This document shows, piece by piece, positions 9,572 through 18,844 of a DNA stretch of 64,000 nt (within the stretch, counting starts at the first letter, position 1; each line of letters starts with the position of its first letter). The notes under the pieces were generated by a model, which searched no databases, had not been told where the DNA came from, and saw only the letters and a program-made list of their open reading frames with translations. The stretch covers positions 155,700-219,699 of the forward strand of contig NZ_JAPNLH010000007.1 in the NCBI RefSeq assembly GCF_026627425.1, given 5' to 3'. This DNA comes from Arthrobacter endolithicus (GTDB taxonomy: Bacteria > Actinomycetota > Actinomycetes > Actinomycetales > Micrococcaceae). The position numbers and the translations under genes are program-made.

Positions 9572-10186
9572 ATGGGACAAGCGGAACGCAGTGCGCCTTC
9601 ACCGGCACAACGCTCGGCTGCCGGCTCTGTGAGGACGGCAGACCCGAATGGCCGGCCAGCTGTGCAGGGACAGTCGGCATTGCAGTACCGTTCCCTTGGT
9701 GTGCCCAGCGACTGGTACTTAGATCCGGCGGATCCGCAGGCCGGGGACCGCTATGAGCGCGGTGCATGGGAGTCACTGGAAGAGAAGGCGACGGCGTTCC
9801 TGGCCGATCATGAGGCGCAGGAAACGGGCCCTGGCTCCTCAACCAACCCCGCCGTCAGCCCGCTCCAGCTCGTCGTCGAGCCTGTCGGAACCGCAACCCA
9901 GCCGGTGTGGATTGGGCTTCCCTCCCGCGGGACCGGGTTCGGCGACACTGACTTTAGCGATGACGGCGAGCTGGGATGGCAGACCGATGCTCTGTGCGCA
10001 CAGACGGACCCGGAAGCCTTTTTCCCGGAAAAGGGCGGTTCCACACGGGACGCGAAAAAGGTCTGCGGCTCCTGCAACGTGCAGGCCCAGTGCCTGGAGT
10101 ATGCGCTGGCCAATGACGAGCGCTTTGGCATCTGGGGCGGCCTGTCCGAGCGGGAACGTCGCCGGCTTCGGAAGCGAGCGGTCTAA
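9572..10186 (+). CDS. WhiB-family iron-sulfur transcriptional regulator (WhiB2-like)
   Basis: Small redox-sensing regulators that bind a 4Fe-4S cluster and sigma factor. The C-terminal 75 residues have the full signature: a first cysteine in 'LCAQTDPEAFFP', then 'VCGSCNVQAQC' (Cys-x2-Cys-x5-Cys), the turn 'FGIWGGLSERERRRLRKR'. There is a long N-terminal extension of about 130 residues of low complexity, so the product (204 residues) is much longer than a minimal WhiB. The start ATG at 9572 has a perfect AGGAGGA eight bases upstream. Neighbours (TIGR03089, GT2, metallopeptidase, DUF3499) match the mycobacterial whiB2 neighbourhood, which suggests a WhiB2/WhmD-type role in division; that is an inference. 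Confidence 0.9.
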   Translation: MGQAERSAPSPAQRSAAGSVRTADPNGRPAVQGQSALQYRSLGVPSDWYLDPADPQAGDRYERGAWESLEEKATAFLADHEAQETGPGSSTNPAVSPLQLVVEPVGTATQPVWIGLPSRGTGFGDTDFSDDGELGWQTDALCAQTDPEAFFPEKGGSTRDAKKVCGSCNVQAQCLEYALANDERFGIWGGLSERERRRLRKRAV

Positions 10187-13100
10187 TTCCTGCTGCAGTT
10201 AAAGTCACCGCCATCGTCATAGCGCACGACGGCGGCCGGTACCTTCCCAGGACACTCGCGGCCATTTCCGCGCAGACTCGCCCTGCTGACGCTGTTTTCG
10301 GCGCCGACACCGGCTCAAGCGATGGCTCCCTGAAGCTGTTGGAGGACGCCCTGGGCAACGGCAAGGTGATCACTCACTCGTCATCCCGCGGCGGCTTCGG
10401 TTCCGCCGTTGCGGATGTAGTCGGTCGGTTGCCTGCTCCGGCGGGAGCGGACGGGGACGACGAATGGCTCTGGCTGGTGCACGACGATTCGGCACCCGCC
10501 CATGATGCCCTCGCGGAACTGCTGCTGGCTCTCGAGCGCGCACCGTCGGTGACGGTGGCCGGCTGTAAGCAGCTCGATTGGGACGAACCTCGGAAACTGA
10601 TCGACGTCGGTCTGTCCGCGAGCCGCTGGGCCGAGCGCATCACTTTGATCGACCGTGATGAACACGATCAGGGCCAGCATGACGGCCGCAGCGATGTCTT
10701 TGCCGTCAACTCGGCCGGAATGCTGGTGCGTCGGGACATTTGGGAAAAACTAGACGGCTTTGACCCGGCGGTACCCGGCATTGGGGATGATATTGATTTC
10801 TGCTGGCGGAACAGGCTCGCCGGACACCGGGTCGTCGTGGTGCCGGGGGCCAGAATGCGCCACGTCTCCCGCCGGCAACATAGTGCGGCCTCGCCCAAAT
10901 CGGCCCGCAAGGCCGAAGTCCACTTACGCCTAAAACATGCACCCTGGTGGCAGGTGCCTTTTCTTGCCGTCGGTGCCTTGTTGGGCGGCGTGTTCCGTCT
11001 CCTTGCCGGAATAGTGCTCAAGGAGCCCGGCTACGGCGCTCGCCAGTTGGCCGGCACCTGTGCCGCTTTGGCACGGCCGCTGACCCTGCGGCGCAGTCGT
11101 GCCGCCGCCGCACGGACGCGGGTGCTGCCGCGTTCGGTGATGGGCGGACTGCAGGCGGGCGACCGTGAAATCCGTTCGCACCGGCGTTCGTTGTTGGACT
11201 CCTTTTCTGCCGCCGATGCGGACGACCCCGCGGATGACGGATCCGTCCAGCTCGTTCCCAGCGGAGACGCTGCCGATGACTTCGCCGCCCTTCACGCCAC
11301 CAATCGGCTGCCGGCAGGGACGGGAGCCGTTGCCGCGGTGGCGCTGTTGCTCGCCGTCGGCCTTATCAGCCTTAACCGCCTGGTCGGTGCCGGGGCAGTG
11401 GCCGGTGGTGGCCTCCTCCCGCTGTCCGCCGGGCTCGGACAGATCTGGCATAACGCGTCGACCTGGTGGATTGCGATCGGCGCAGGACTGCCCGGGCACG
11501 GTGATCCGTTTGGATACGTTCTGTGGCTGCTCGCGCTGGCCGGGGTGGGAAATGGATCCGCGGCGGTTGCCTGGCTGTTGATTCTGGCTCTTCCGTTGGC
11601 TGGACTCGGGGCCTGGTTCGCCGCAGGGGCGCTCACGAGACATCGCCGGGCACGTTTTGCCGCTGCTGTGATCTGGGCCTCCGCCCCGGCGCTACAGATA
11701 GCAATTGGTCAGGGCCGTCTTGGTGCTCTGCTGGCGCACCTTCTGATTCCTTGGGTCCTGCTGGGTTTGATCCGCGCGGCGGGCGGGTCCGTCCTGCGGC
11801 GCGGTGCCACGGTACAGCCGGCGGTCCGACGATCAGCAGCCCATCCTTCGGGAACCGCCCTCGTCGGCGCGGGTCGGCCCGGTTCCGGCCACGTGCCCTC
11901 ATGGACGGCAGCAGCCGCCGCTGGTCTGGGACTGGCCATCATCACGGCCTCCGCGCCGTCATTGTTGCCTGGCGCCGTCGTCGGTATTGGCTTGGCGATG
12001 ATCTTTCTGCGCAGGCGGGGGCGCACTATGTTCTGGGCATTGCTGCCCAGCATTGCGCTGTTTGTTCCGTTCGTTATTTCCACGCTTAACCAGCCGCGGG
12101 CCGTCTTCGCCGATCCGGGCGTGCCGCTGGCCTACACAAACGCACCGCTGTGGCAGCAAATACTCGGGCAACCGCTCAGAATCGGCGCCGGAGCGGGTAT
12201 CAACTCCTTGACGTGGTTCGCGGGCGGAACCTTTCCGTGGGCGCTGGCCGCGATGATCGTGGTAGGTGCGCCGGTACTGTTCTTGGCCGTCTGCGCCCTG
12301 CTGATCAGGACCCGGCGATCCGGTATGGTGCGGACGCTGTGGGCGGTCGCCGTGCTGGCGCTGCTCAGCGGTTTCTTCAGCGGAAGCATCGCGGTTGCCC
12401 TGGGTGGTACAGCCCTGGTCACGCCGTTTAGCGGTCCCAGCGTCTCCCTGGCGGCCTTTGCACTCCTCGCGGCCGCGCTGCTCGGGGTTGACGCGCTGCT
12501 CGGGGTCGATGCGCGGCTGCAACGGGTCCGCCGCAGCGCGGGAGCTCCTGCCGTTGCCCGGAGTTCTGGCGCTTACCGTGGTGCAGCGGTACTGGTTTCG
12601 GTGCTTCTGGCGATTTCTCCCGCAGCCAGCCTCGGCCTATGGGTGGCGCAAAACCTCGCATCCGGAGCCGGTCAGAGAACGACGGCGGCTGATCCGGCTC
12701 GAGCGCCGCTTGGTCAGGATGCGGGCTCGCAAAGTGACATAACTAACCTGGGTGTGAATGACGGCGCTGCGGATGGACAATACGGTGTCAGCACCCTGGT
12801 CCGCCCGGGTTCCGCCCGAACCCTGCCAGCCACGGCGACAGACCGTGGCAACGGTCCAGAACGTGCCAGGACCCTGGTCCTGAGCATCAATTCCGACGCC
12901 AGCGTCAGCGCCGCCCTGATGCGCGGCGCCGGGACCACCATGGATTCACTGTCCACTATTGCCTCCGCGCGAGAAATAACCGGATCCCCCGGTGCGGAAT
13001 CCCTGCAGGGGGACGATCCCGCCGTCGTCTCCATCCGAAAGGCCGTGGCAACGATCATGTCCGGCACCGGGGTTGACCCCCGACCGCAGCTGACAGAGCT

Positions 13101-13770
13101 TGGGATCGGCTTCGTGGTGCTGCACAATGGCGACACGGCCGCGGAGTTGATGGCCAGTCAGATCGAAGCCGTCCCAGGACTGGCCACCGTCGGGCCCACC
13201 GACGTCGGGTGGCTCTGGCGGGTGACGCCGGCCGCTGTCTCCGGGCAGACGCCCGAGGTCGGTTCGCGGGTGCGCATTACGGACCGGTCCGGAGTGACGG
13301 TTTCCTACCTGCCTTCCGACGTGCTGAACGTGGACACGCAGATTGAACCGGGGTCAGCCGACCGGCTGGTAGTGCTGGCGGAACGGGCCGATGCGGGGTG
13401 GGCAGCCTGGCTGGACGGCAGGCAACTTACGTCCACGACCTCGGACTGGGCCCAGGCCTTCGCGCTTCCGGCATCCGGCGGCCATCTTGAGGTCCGCTAC
13501 GAAAACCCATGGGCGGGGCTGTGGAGCATTGTGCAGATTGTTGTCCTAAGCCTGACCCTGCTGATGGCAATTCCAATGCCGGCACGACGTCGGCGGTTTG
13601 GTGCCGGTTACCCCGGCACGCCGGTGGAGGGTTCCCCATCCAGCGGCCCGGCCGCTGATGGGAAAGTGTCCGTCGGAGCCGCTGCGCCTGCCTCGGCAGC
13701 GCGTGACGCTTCGACCAACGCAGCAGATGACTATGAGGGCACGTTAGGCAAGGTGGGTAACCGTGGTTGA
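10186..13770 (+). CDS. giant GT2-family glycosyltransferase with C-terminal membrane domain
   Basis: A 1194-residue protein: an N-terminal GT-A domain ('VTAIVIAHDGGRYLPRTL', 'DTGSSDGS', 'FDPAVPGIGDDIDFCWR'), a hydrophobic region of about ten membrane segments (approximately residues 370-850), an outside domain, one more segment near 1120 and a basic tail. Probably adds sugars to a lipid-linked wall glycan; the donor and acceptor are unknown. The start is a problem: the first in-frame ATG/GTG/TTG is the TTG at 10339, which would delete the nucleotide-binding half of the fold. The conserved coding signal runs back to an ATT at 10186, which overlaps the whiB TAA by one base. I therefore use ATT and regard it as uncertain. 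It overlaps the next gene by eight bases. Confidence 0.85.
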   Translation: MPAAVKVTAIVIAHDGGRYLPRTLAAISAQTRPADAVFGADTGSSDGSLKLLEDALGNGKVITHSSSRGGFGSAVADVVGRLPAPAGADGDDEWLWLVHDDSAPAHDALAELLLALERAPSVTVAGCKQLDWDEPRKLIDVGLSASRWAERITLIDRDEHDQGQHDGRSDVFAVNSAGMLVRRDIWEKLDGFDPAVPGIGDDIDFCWRNRLAGHRVVVVPGARMRHVSRRQHSAASPKSARKAEVHLRLKHAPWWQVPFLAVGALLGGVFRLLAGIVLKEPGYGARQLAGTCAALARPLTLRRSRAAAARTRVLPRSVMGGLQAGDREIRSHRRSLLDSFSAADADDPADDGSVQLVPSGDAADDFAALHATNRLPAGTGAVAAVALLLAVGLISLNRLVGAGAVAGGGLLPLSAGLGQIWHNASTWWIAIGAGLPGHGDPFGYVLWLLALAGVGNGSAAVAWLLILALPLAGLGAWFAAGALTRHRRARFAAAVIWASAPALQIAIGQGRLGALLAHLLIPWVLLGLIRAAGGSVLRRGATVQPAVRRSAAHPSGTALVGAGRPGSGHVPSWTAAAAAGLGLAIITASAPSLLPGAVVGIGLAMIFLRRRGRTMFWALLPSIALFVPFVISTLNQPRAVFADPGVPLAYTNAPLWQQILGQPLRIGAGAGINSLTWFAGGTFPWALAAMIVVGAPVLFLAVCALLIRTRRSGMVRTLWAVAVLALLSGFFSGSIAVALGGTALVTPFSGPSVSLAAFALLAAALLGVDALLGVDARLQRVRRSAGAPAVARSSGAYRGAAVLVSVLLAISPAASLGLWVAQNLASGAGQRTTAADPARAPLGQDAGSQSDITNLGVNDGAADGQYGVSTLVRPGSARTLPATATDRGNGPERARTLVLSINSDASVSAALMRGAGTTMDSLSTIASAREITGSPGAESLQGDDPAVVSIRKAVATIMSGTGVDPRPQLTELGIGFVVLHNGDTAAELMASQIEAVPGLATVGPTDVGWLWRVTPAAVSGQTPEVGSRVRITDRSGVTVSYLPSDVLNVDTQIEPGSADRLVVLAERADAGWAAWLDGRQLTSTTSDWAQAFALPASGGHLEVRYENPWAGLWSIVQIVVLSLTLLMAIPMPARRRRFGAGYPGTPVEGSPSSGPAADGKVSVGAAAPASAARDASTNAADDYEGTLGKVGNRG

Positions 13771-15475
13771 GTCATCGAAGGAATCGAAGGAATCGAAGCG
13801 GCGGTTGACGAGCTCGGCGCAGGGGCCTGAGCAGTCTGGGTTGCCGGGCAAAGGACATCGGACTGTTCGGCGGCGCCGGGCCGCAGCCGAGTCGATATTG
13901 GCCGGCTCCGTTGCGGTGGCCGCCGTCGCGGTGGTGACCATAGGTTCGATCGTGCCCGGGTTCACCGCTGCCGCAGTGGTGGATCCGCCAGCGGTGGCGC
14001 TGCCCGCCGGGCAGAGTACGGCCGCCTGCCCTGGGCCCGCGCGACTGCTGGACGGCTCGGCGGCCGGAACGGATCCGCAGTTTTCCGCCACCTCCAGCAG
14101 TTCCAGCTCCACCGTGACCGCCTTGGTACTCAGCGCCCCTGACGGCACGGTACCCGGCAGCGCTCTGAGCCCGTTGGGAGCGGGGGAGCCACTGGCGCTG
14201 GTGGCCAAAGCCTCTGCAAGCGGATCTGTCAGCCCCAGCGCGGTCGGCACGGCGGGAGCCACCGCCGGCTCGGCTGGTATTGCCGACCACCGCAAGGCAG
14301 CGGTACTCAAAAGCCAGGCTGTCGCCGGGGCGTCGGTGCTGCGGGCGGATTCGCTCGGCGACAAGCGCGCCTCCCTTGGCGCAGTGATGGCCTATGCTGC
14401 GCCTGATGGCGACCTTGCCGGTCTGGCTGCGGGCGAGTGCCAGCCGCCGGCCAATGACTTATGGCTGGCTGGTGCCAGCACCACAGTTGGCCGCACGGCC
14501 ATTTTGCAGCTTTCGAACTCGTCGCAGACGGCCGCTACGGTGAATCTTGACCTCTTCGGGGACAAGGGACCAGTCCCGGCCCCCGGAGCGAAGGGTTTGT
14601 TGGTGCCGCCGGGAACGAGCAGATCCGTGGTGCTGGCAGGGCTCGCCGCCGGTCAGTCAAATCTCTCGATGCGGCTAAAGAGCACCGGGGGTCCGGTTGC
14701 TGCAACCATCCAACAGTCGGTTTTGCGCGGACTAACTCCCGGTGGAGTGGAAGTTATTTCTCCGGTCAGCGCGCCGGCCGCTCGGCAGGTGATCACCGGT
14801 GTGGCCATCCAGCAGCCGGCTCTGGCTGCGGCGGTGGCAGGACAACCGGGCTACGCCGACGCTGGCGCCGCACTGCAGGTCACGGTTCCGGGCAGCGCGG
14901 ACGCCCTTGTCCAGGTCAAGGTCTACGGTCCCAGCGGCCAGCAGCAGTTGCCGGGAGGAGGCGTTTTTACCGCGAAGGCCGGTGGCGTCAGCGAACTGTC
15001 GCTCACCGGGTTGCCAGCGGGAACTTATACCCTTGATGTCGGCTCGGACGTTGCGTTCACGGCAACGGCCAGGGTAGCAAGCGCGCTCAAGACCGGTGAA
15101 CCCATCGACTTCGGTTCGGCCGGGGCCGGGGGCAAACTGGGGGATGGACAGCTGATTACCGTACCGCAGGGGGTCCTCTCGACGCTCGCCTTTGGCGTCC
15201 CGGCGGGCCGGGCCAAAGTGTCGCTGACGCCGGTTTCGCTCAGCGGCGGGTTCCTGCCCGTGAAGACTGTCGACGTCGCCGGCGGAACCACGCAGACGGT
15301 CGACTCGGCACAGTTGGCCGGTGCGGCCGTGGCAGGGTTTGTTGTCTCCGCCACCGGGGACGCGGTGTACGGCGCACAGATCCTGGGTATCAAGGACAAA
15401 GCGGCTGTGTCCGTCCTTGGCGTCCCCCGGGGCGTTGCAGGTCCGCAGGACCTCAAGGTAATTCTGGGGTACTGA
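13763..15475 (+). CDS. DUF5719 family membrane-anchored protein
   Basis: A 570-residue Ala/Gly/Ser-rich protein with a basic N-terminus carrying a short repeat (ESSKESKESK), one membrane segment (about residues 48-75), and a long outside region of beta-rich repeats such as 'LAAGQSNLSMRLKSTGGPVAATIQQSVLRG'. This is the actinobacterial DUF5719 type, usually next to the large GT2, as here, with a GTG start inside the end of that gene. No catalytic motif is visible. Its coupling to the GT2 suggests a partner role in glycan assembly; that is an inference. Confidence 0.8.
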   Translation: MVESSKESKESKRRLTSSAQGPEQSGLPGKGHRTVRRRRAAAESILAGSVAVAAVAVVTIGSIVPGFTAAAVVDPPAVALPAGQSTAACPGPARLLDGSAAGTDPQFSATSSSSSSTVTALVLSAPDGTVPGSALSPLGAGEPLALVAKASASGSVSPSAVGTAGATAGSAGIADHRKAAVLKSQAVAGASVLRADSLGDKRASLGAVMAYAAPDGDLAGLAAGECQPPANDLWLAGASTTVGRTAILQLSNSSQTAATVNLDLFGDKGPVPAPGAKGLLVPPGTSRSVVLAGLAAGQSNLSMRLKSTGGPVAATIQQSVLRGLTPGGVEVISPVSAPAARQVITGVAIQQPALAAAVAGQPGYADAGAALQVTVPGSADALVQVKVYGPSGQQQLPGGGVFTAKAGGVSELSLTGLPAGTYTLDVGSDVAFTATARVASALKTGEPIDFGSAGAGGKLGDGQLITVPQGVLSTLAFGVPAGRAKVSLTPVSLSGGFLPVKTVDVAGGTTQTVDSAQLAGAAVAGFVVSATGDAVYGAQILGIKDKAAVSVLGVPRGVAGPQDLKVILGY

Positions 15476-15546
15476 CAGCCAATCCTGACAGCTACGACTG
15501 ATCGGCGGCTACTGGCCGACGGTGCTGACAGCGGGGCCTGATCCCG

Positions 15547-16053
15547 TCAGTACCGGCGAAACCTACGGTAGGCCGGATCGACGGCGTCCGGGGACAGGTT
15601 GAGCAAGCCGGCTACCTGCTCGATCACCACCTCATGAATGATTTCCCCCAGCTCATCGGGAGTATCGGCCAGCTGTTCAATCGGGCGCCGATAGAGCGTG
15701 ATCACTGCGGGAGCTTCGGCACTGGCCCCCCGGAACAGTGCCATCGGCACGCGTTCTCCGGTGCCGGCCAGGCGCTCAAGGGAGACTGGAATGTCCTCGA
15801 CGGCAAATTCTACCGAGCCCAGGGCCGCACCCCAAAGTTCGCTGAGCCGTTCGGCTGAGTCCATCAGAAGCTCGGTGAATTTTTCCGCCCGGGTGAGCGA
15901 GCCCGGCAGTGCCGGGAGCAGCAATTCGCCGCGTAGTCCCCGGTCATGGCGGTTCCTGTGACGTGTGTGGAAGGCACGCACCCGTCGTTGCGGTCCGCCG
16001 GCAGAGGACGTCTCAAGGTTGATGGTGAAGCCGTCATTGGACTTGAACTGCAT
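15547..16053 (-). CDS. metallopeptidase-family (zincin-like) protein, active site degenerate
   Basis: A 168-residue protein of the Zincin_1 family that is found beside DUF3499 and whiB2 genes in Actinobacteria. The region where the family has HExxH reads 'IIHEVVIEQVAGLLNLS'; when aligned on the flanking hydrophobic pattern, the catalytic His, Glu and His are replaced by E, Q and G. The mycobacterial Rv3259 is also degenerate here as I recall, so this looks like a family trait and the protein may not be a peptidase. It starts at an ATG at 16053 and faces the DUF5719 gene tail to tail. Confidence 0.8.
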   Translation of the reverse strand: MQFKSNDGFTINLETSSAGGPQRRVRAFHTRHRNRHDRGLRGELLLPALPGSLTRAEKFTELLMDSAERLSELWGAALGSVEFAVEDIPVSLERLAGTGERVPMALFRGASAEAPAVITLYRRPIEQLADTPDELGEIIHEVVIEQVAGLLNLSPDAVDPAYRRFRRY

Positions 16054-16154
16054 ATAACGACTCTAGGCCTCCGGTGTGGGATTAATCGACCGGCCGGAAC
16101 CGTTCATCGTCAGTGGCCAGCGTCATTGGCCAGCGTCGTCGTTGGCCGGCATCA

Positions 16155-16328
16155 CTAGGCGGCATCTTCGTTCCTGCCGCGTTTCGCCGCACGCCGCCTC
16201 TCATGCGCTGCTTCGGCCATCCGCTGGGCCCGTCGGTTCCTTTGGGCACCCATCATGAATCTGATGATGACCAGGACGGCCAAGGCCCACACCACGACGA
16301 CCGCGGCGATGATGAGGAAGATTTCCAA
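16155..16328 (-). CDS. small single-pass membrane protein, 57 residues
   Basis: An open frame of 57 residues begins at a TTG (16328) seven bases after AAGGAG. It has a hydrophobic segment 'LIIAAVVVVWALAVLVIIRF' at about residues 5-24 and a very basic C-terminus (QRNRRAQRM, HERRRAAKRGR), so the tail should stay in the cytoplasm. The strong ribosome site and clean membrane segment make it a likely real gene. It lies between the zincin-like gene and the divergent DUF3499 gene. I do not recognise a family. Confidence 0.7.
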   Translation of the reverse strand: MEIFLIIAAVVVVWALAVLVIIRFMMGAQRNRRAQRMAEAAHERRRAAKRGRNEDAA

Positions 16329-16460
16329 GAACGTACTCCTTAGTTGACACTATTGTTTCATCCGTCGGTGCCGTCCCGCGAATGCCGGCAGGTGACCGGC
16401 TTGAGCGAGTCTGAGCGCGCCCGCTGCCAAAGGCGGGTAATCTTGGAAACCGTGGGAACC

Positions 16461-16844
16461 ATGCGCATGTGCTCAAGATCCGGCTGCCGGGAATCGGCAA
16501 GCGCAACTCTGACGTATGTGTATGCGGATTCCACTGCTGTCCTGGGCCCGCTGGCTACTTTCGCCGAACCACACTGTTACGACTTGTGTCCACTGCATGC
16601 AGGACGGCTCAGTGTGCCGCGCGGTTGGGAAGTGCTGCGGCTCGCGACGCCCTCGACCCCGGCAAGCCCCGGACCCGATGATCTGCTCGCCCTGGTCGAC
16701 GCCGTTCGTGAGGCGGCGGAGGCTCCCGCGGGCGAACCCGCACCGCTGGTGCAGCGGGGAATGAAGTCCATCCTGGAGCCTCCTGCCGGTGCCCCCGCGG
16801 CCGGGCCGGGGCGTCGCAATCATTTGCGCATTCTGCGGGACTGA
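16461..16844 (+). CDS. DUF3499 family protein
   Basis: A short actinobacterial protein (127 residues from this start). The N-terminus 'MRMCSRSGCRESASATLTYVYADSTAVLGPLATF' pattern (given here in part: CSRSGC, TLTYVYADSTAVLGPL) and 'HCYDLCPLHAGRLSVPRGWEV' carry two cysteine/histidine pairs that could bind metal. ATGs at 16461 and 16467 and a GTG at 16452 are all possible; 16461 fits family length. Function unknown. Confidence 0.85.
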   Translation: MRMCSRSGCRESASATLTYVYADSTAVLGPLATFAEPHCYDLCPLHAGRLSVPRGWEVLRLATPSTPASPGPDDLLALVDAVREAAEAPAGEPAPLVQRGMKSILEPPAGAPAAGPGRRNHLRILRD

Positions 16845-16944
16845 ACGCACCGGACTAGGGTTGTACATGGATGAACCGTCCGACGCAGATCGCTGTTACA
16901 CGTTTGCCCGTTCTTGTTGATTGCTTTTGTGAGGGAGTGCACCG

Positions 16945-17205
16945 GTGCCGCATGTCAGAGACGAACTCCTGGTTTTGCTGCGATGCCCCGTAACGAGGTC
17001 GTCGCTGGTGCAGGACGGTGACGATCTGGTCAGCACCGTGCCGGGCCCCGGTGGTCAGCCGTTGCGCTACCGGATCGAGGACGAAATTGTGCTGTTATTG
17101 CGGCCGGAACAGGTTGCCGCCGCCGTTTCAGCTGGTTCCGACCAGCATGATCCGCGGTCGGCGGACCAATCGTTCACGGCAGGCCAGCCAGAGGCCACCT
17201 CGTAA
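16945..17205 (+). CDS. Trm112-like small protein
   Basis: An 86-residue protein starting at a GTG, with the pattern 'LLVLLRCPVTRSSL' at the N-terminus and 'PLRYRIEDEIVLLLRPE' in the middle, the layout of Trm112/YcaR-type proteins. The usual second cysteine of the zinc knuckle is absent ('RCPVT' in place of CPxC). GAGGGAG lies about nine bases upstream. It sits 34 bases before ahcY and may be co-transcribed with it. Confidence 0.72.
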   Translation: MPHVRDELLVLLRCPVTRSSLVQDGDDLVSTVPGPGGQPLRYRIEDEIVLLLRPEQVAAAVSAGSDQHDPRSADQSFTAGQPEATS

Positions 17206-17239
17206 AGTGACCGTCTTTCCACCTGAACATTAAGGAACT

Positions 17240-18790
17240 ATGCAGATGACTTCCGAGCTATCTTCTGTACTGTCTTCAGGGCACCAGAGCGTTGATACGC
17301 CCGATTTCAAGGTCGCAGACCTTTCCCTTGCCGAGGCGGGCCGTCACCAGATCCGGCTGGCCGAACATGAAATGCCCGGGCTCATGACGCTCCGGGACGA
17401 ATTCGGTGACAGTCAGCCGCTGCGGGGCGCCCGAATCGCCGGCTCCCTGCACATGACGGTGCAGACCGCCGTGCTCATTGAGACGCTGGTGGCTCTCGGT
17501 GCGCAGGTCCGCTGGGCCTCCTGCAACATTTTCTCGACGCAGGATGAAGCGGCCGCGGCCGTCGTCGTCGGCCCCGGCACCGTCGAGGATCCGCAGGGCG
17601 TCCCGGTTTTTGCCTGGAAAGGGGAGACACTAGCGGACTACTGGTGGACGGCCCAACAGATTTTAAGCTGGCCCGGCGCGGCTGAGGATCCACAGCTGGG
17701 CCCGAACATGATCCTTGACGACGGCGGAGACGCCACCATGCTGCTGCATAAGGGCGTCGAATTCGAAGCCGCAGGAGAGGTTCCGGCGGGAACCGACGCA
17801 GACCCGGAGGAGTATCGGGTATTCCTTGACGTGCTGCGGGAAACCCTCGCCCTGGACGGACAAAAGTGGACCCGTGTAGCGCGTGGCATCCGCGGTGTCA
17901 CCGAGGAAACCACCACAGGCGTCATGCGGCTGTACCAGCTTGCTGAGCAGGGGAAACTGCTTTTTCCTGCCATCAATGTCAATGACTCCGTCACCAAGAG
18001 TAAGTTCGACAACAAATACGGCATCCGGCATTCGCTTCCGGACGGTCTCAACCGCGCAACTGATGTGTTAATGGGCGGTAAGGTCGCCGTCGTCTGCGGG
18101 TACGGCGACGTCGGTAAGGGGGCGGCGGAAGCGCTGCGGGGGCAAGGCTCGCGGGTGATCGTGACCGAAATCGATCCGATCTGTGCGCTGCAGGCGGCCA
18201 TGGACGGCTATCAGGTGGCGAAACTGGAGTCGGTTCTGGGTGAAGGACATATCTTCATCACAACTACCGGCAATAAGGCTGTCATCACCGCCGCGCACAT
18301 GGCGGGCATGCGGAACAAGGCAATCGTGGGCAACATTGGCCATTTCGACAACGAGATCGACATGGCAGGGCTGGCGCAGATTCCGGGCATCAGGAAAGTG
18401 GAAATCAAGCCACAGGTGCACGAATGGGTGTTCGACGACGGCGGGTCGGGCGGAGGGCAAGAGCCGCGGTCCATCATTGTGCTCTCCGAAGGGCGCCTGC
18501 TGAACCTGGGTAATGCCACCGGCCATCCCTCCTTCGTGATGAGTAATTCGTTCGCCAACCAGACCATTGCGCAGATCGAAATCTTCAGCAAGCACGGGCA
18601 GGCCGATGCCGATGGGAATCCGGTCTACCGCAATGAGGTCTATGTGCTGCCGAAGATCCTCGACGAAAAGGTGGCACGGCTGCATTTGGCGGCACTGGAC
18701 ATCGAACTGACCGAACTCAGCCGGGAGCAGGCGGACTATCTGGGACTGGATGTGGCCGGCCCCTACAAATCAGAGCACTACCGCTACTGA
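17240..18790 (+). CDS. ahcY: adenosylhomocysteinase
   Basis: Splits S-adenosylhomocysteine to homocysteine and adenosine, relieving inhibition of methyltransferases; cytosolic, NAD bound. Clear signatures are '[18 protein letters not shown]', the NAD-binding '[16 protein letters not shown]', '[16 protein letters not shown]', and the C-terminal 'KSEHYRY' that closes the partner's cofactor site. The length (516 residues) includes the insert found in longer bacterial forms. Starts at 17240 and 17246 are both possible; AAGGA lies upstream of both. Confidence 0.96.
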   Translation: MQMTSELSSVLSSGHQSVDTPDFKVADLSLAEAGRHQIRLAEHEMPGLMTLRDEFGDSQPLRGARIAGSLHMTVQTAVLIETLVALGAQVRWASCNIFSTQDEAAAAVVVGPGTVEDPQGVPVFAWKGETLADYWWTAQQILSWPGAAEDPQLGPNMILDDGGDATMLLHKGVEFEAAGEVPAGTDADPEEYRVFLDVLRETLALDGQKWTRVARGIRGVTEETTTGVMRLYQLAEQGKLLFPAINVNDSVTKSKFDNKYGIRHSLPDGLNRATDVLMGGKVAVVCGYGDVGKGAAEALRGQGSRVIVTEIDPICALQAAMDGYQVAKLESVLGEGHIFITTTGNKAVITAAHMAGMRNKAIVGNIGHFDNEIDMAGLAQIPGIRKVEIKPQVHEWVFDDGGSGGGQEPRSIIVLSEGRLLNLGNATGHPSFVMSNSFANQTIAQIEIFSKHGQADADGNPVYRNEVYVLPKILDEKVARLHLAALDIELTELSREQADYLGLDVAGPYKSEHYRY

Positions 18791-18844
18791 GGCTGCACCG
18801 TCGATTAAATCCGCGGTCGAGCAACCGGCTGGGAAGGAGCGTCC

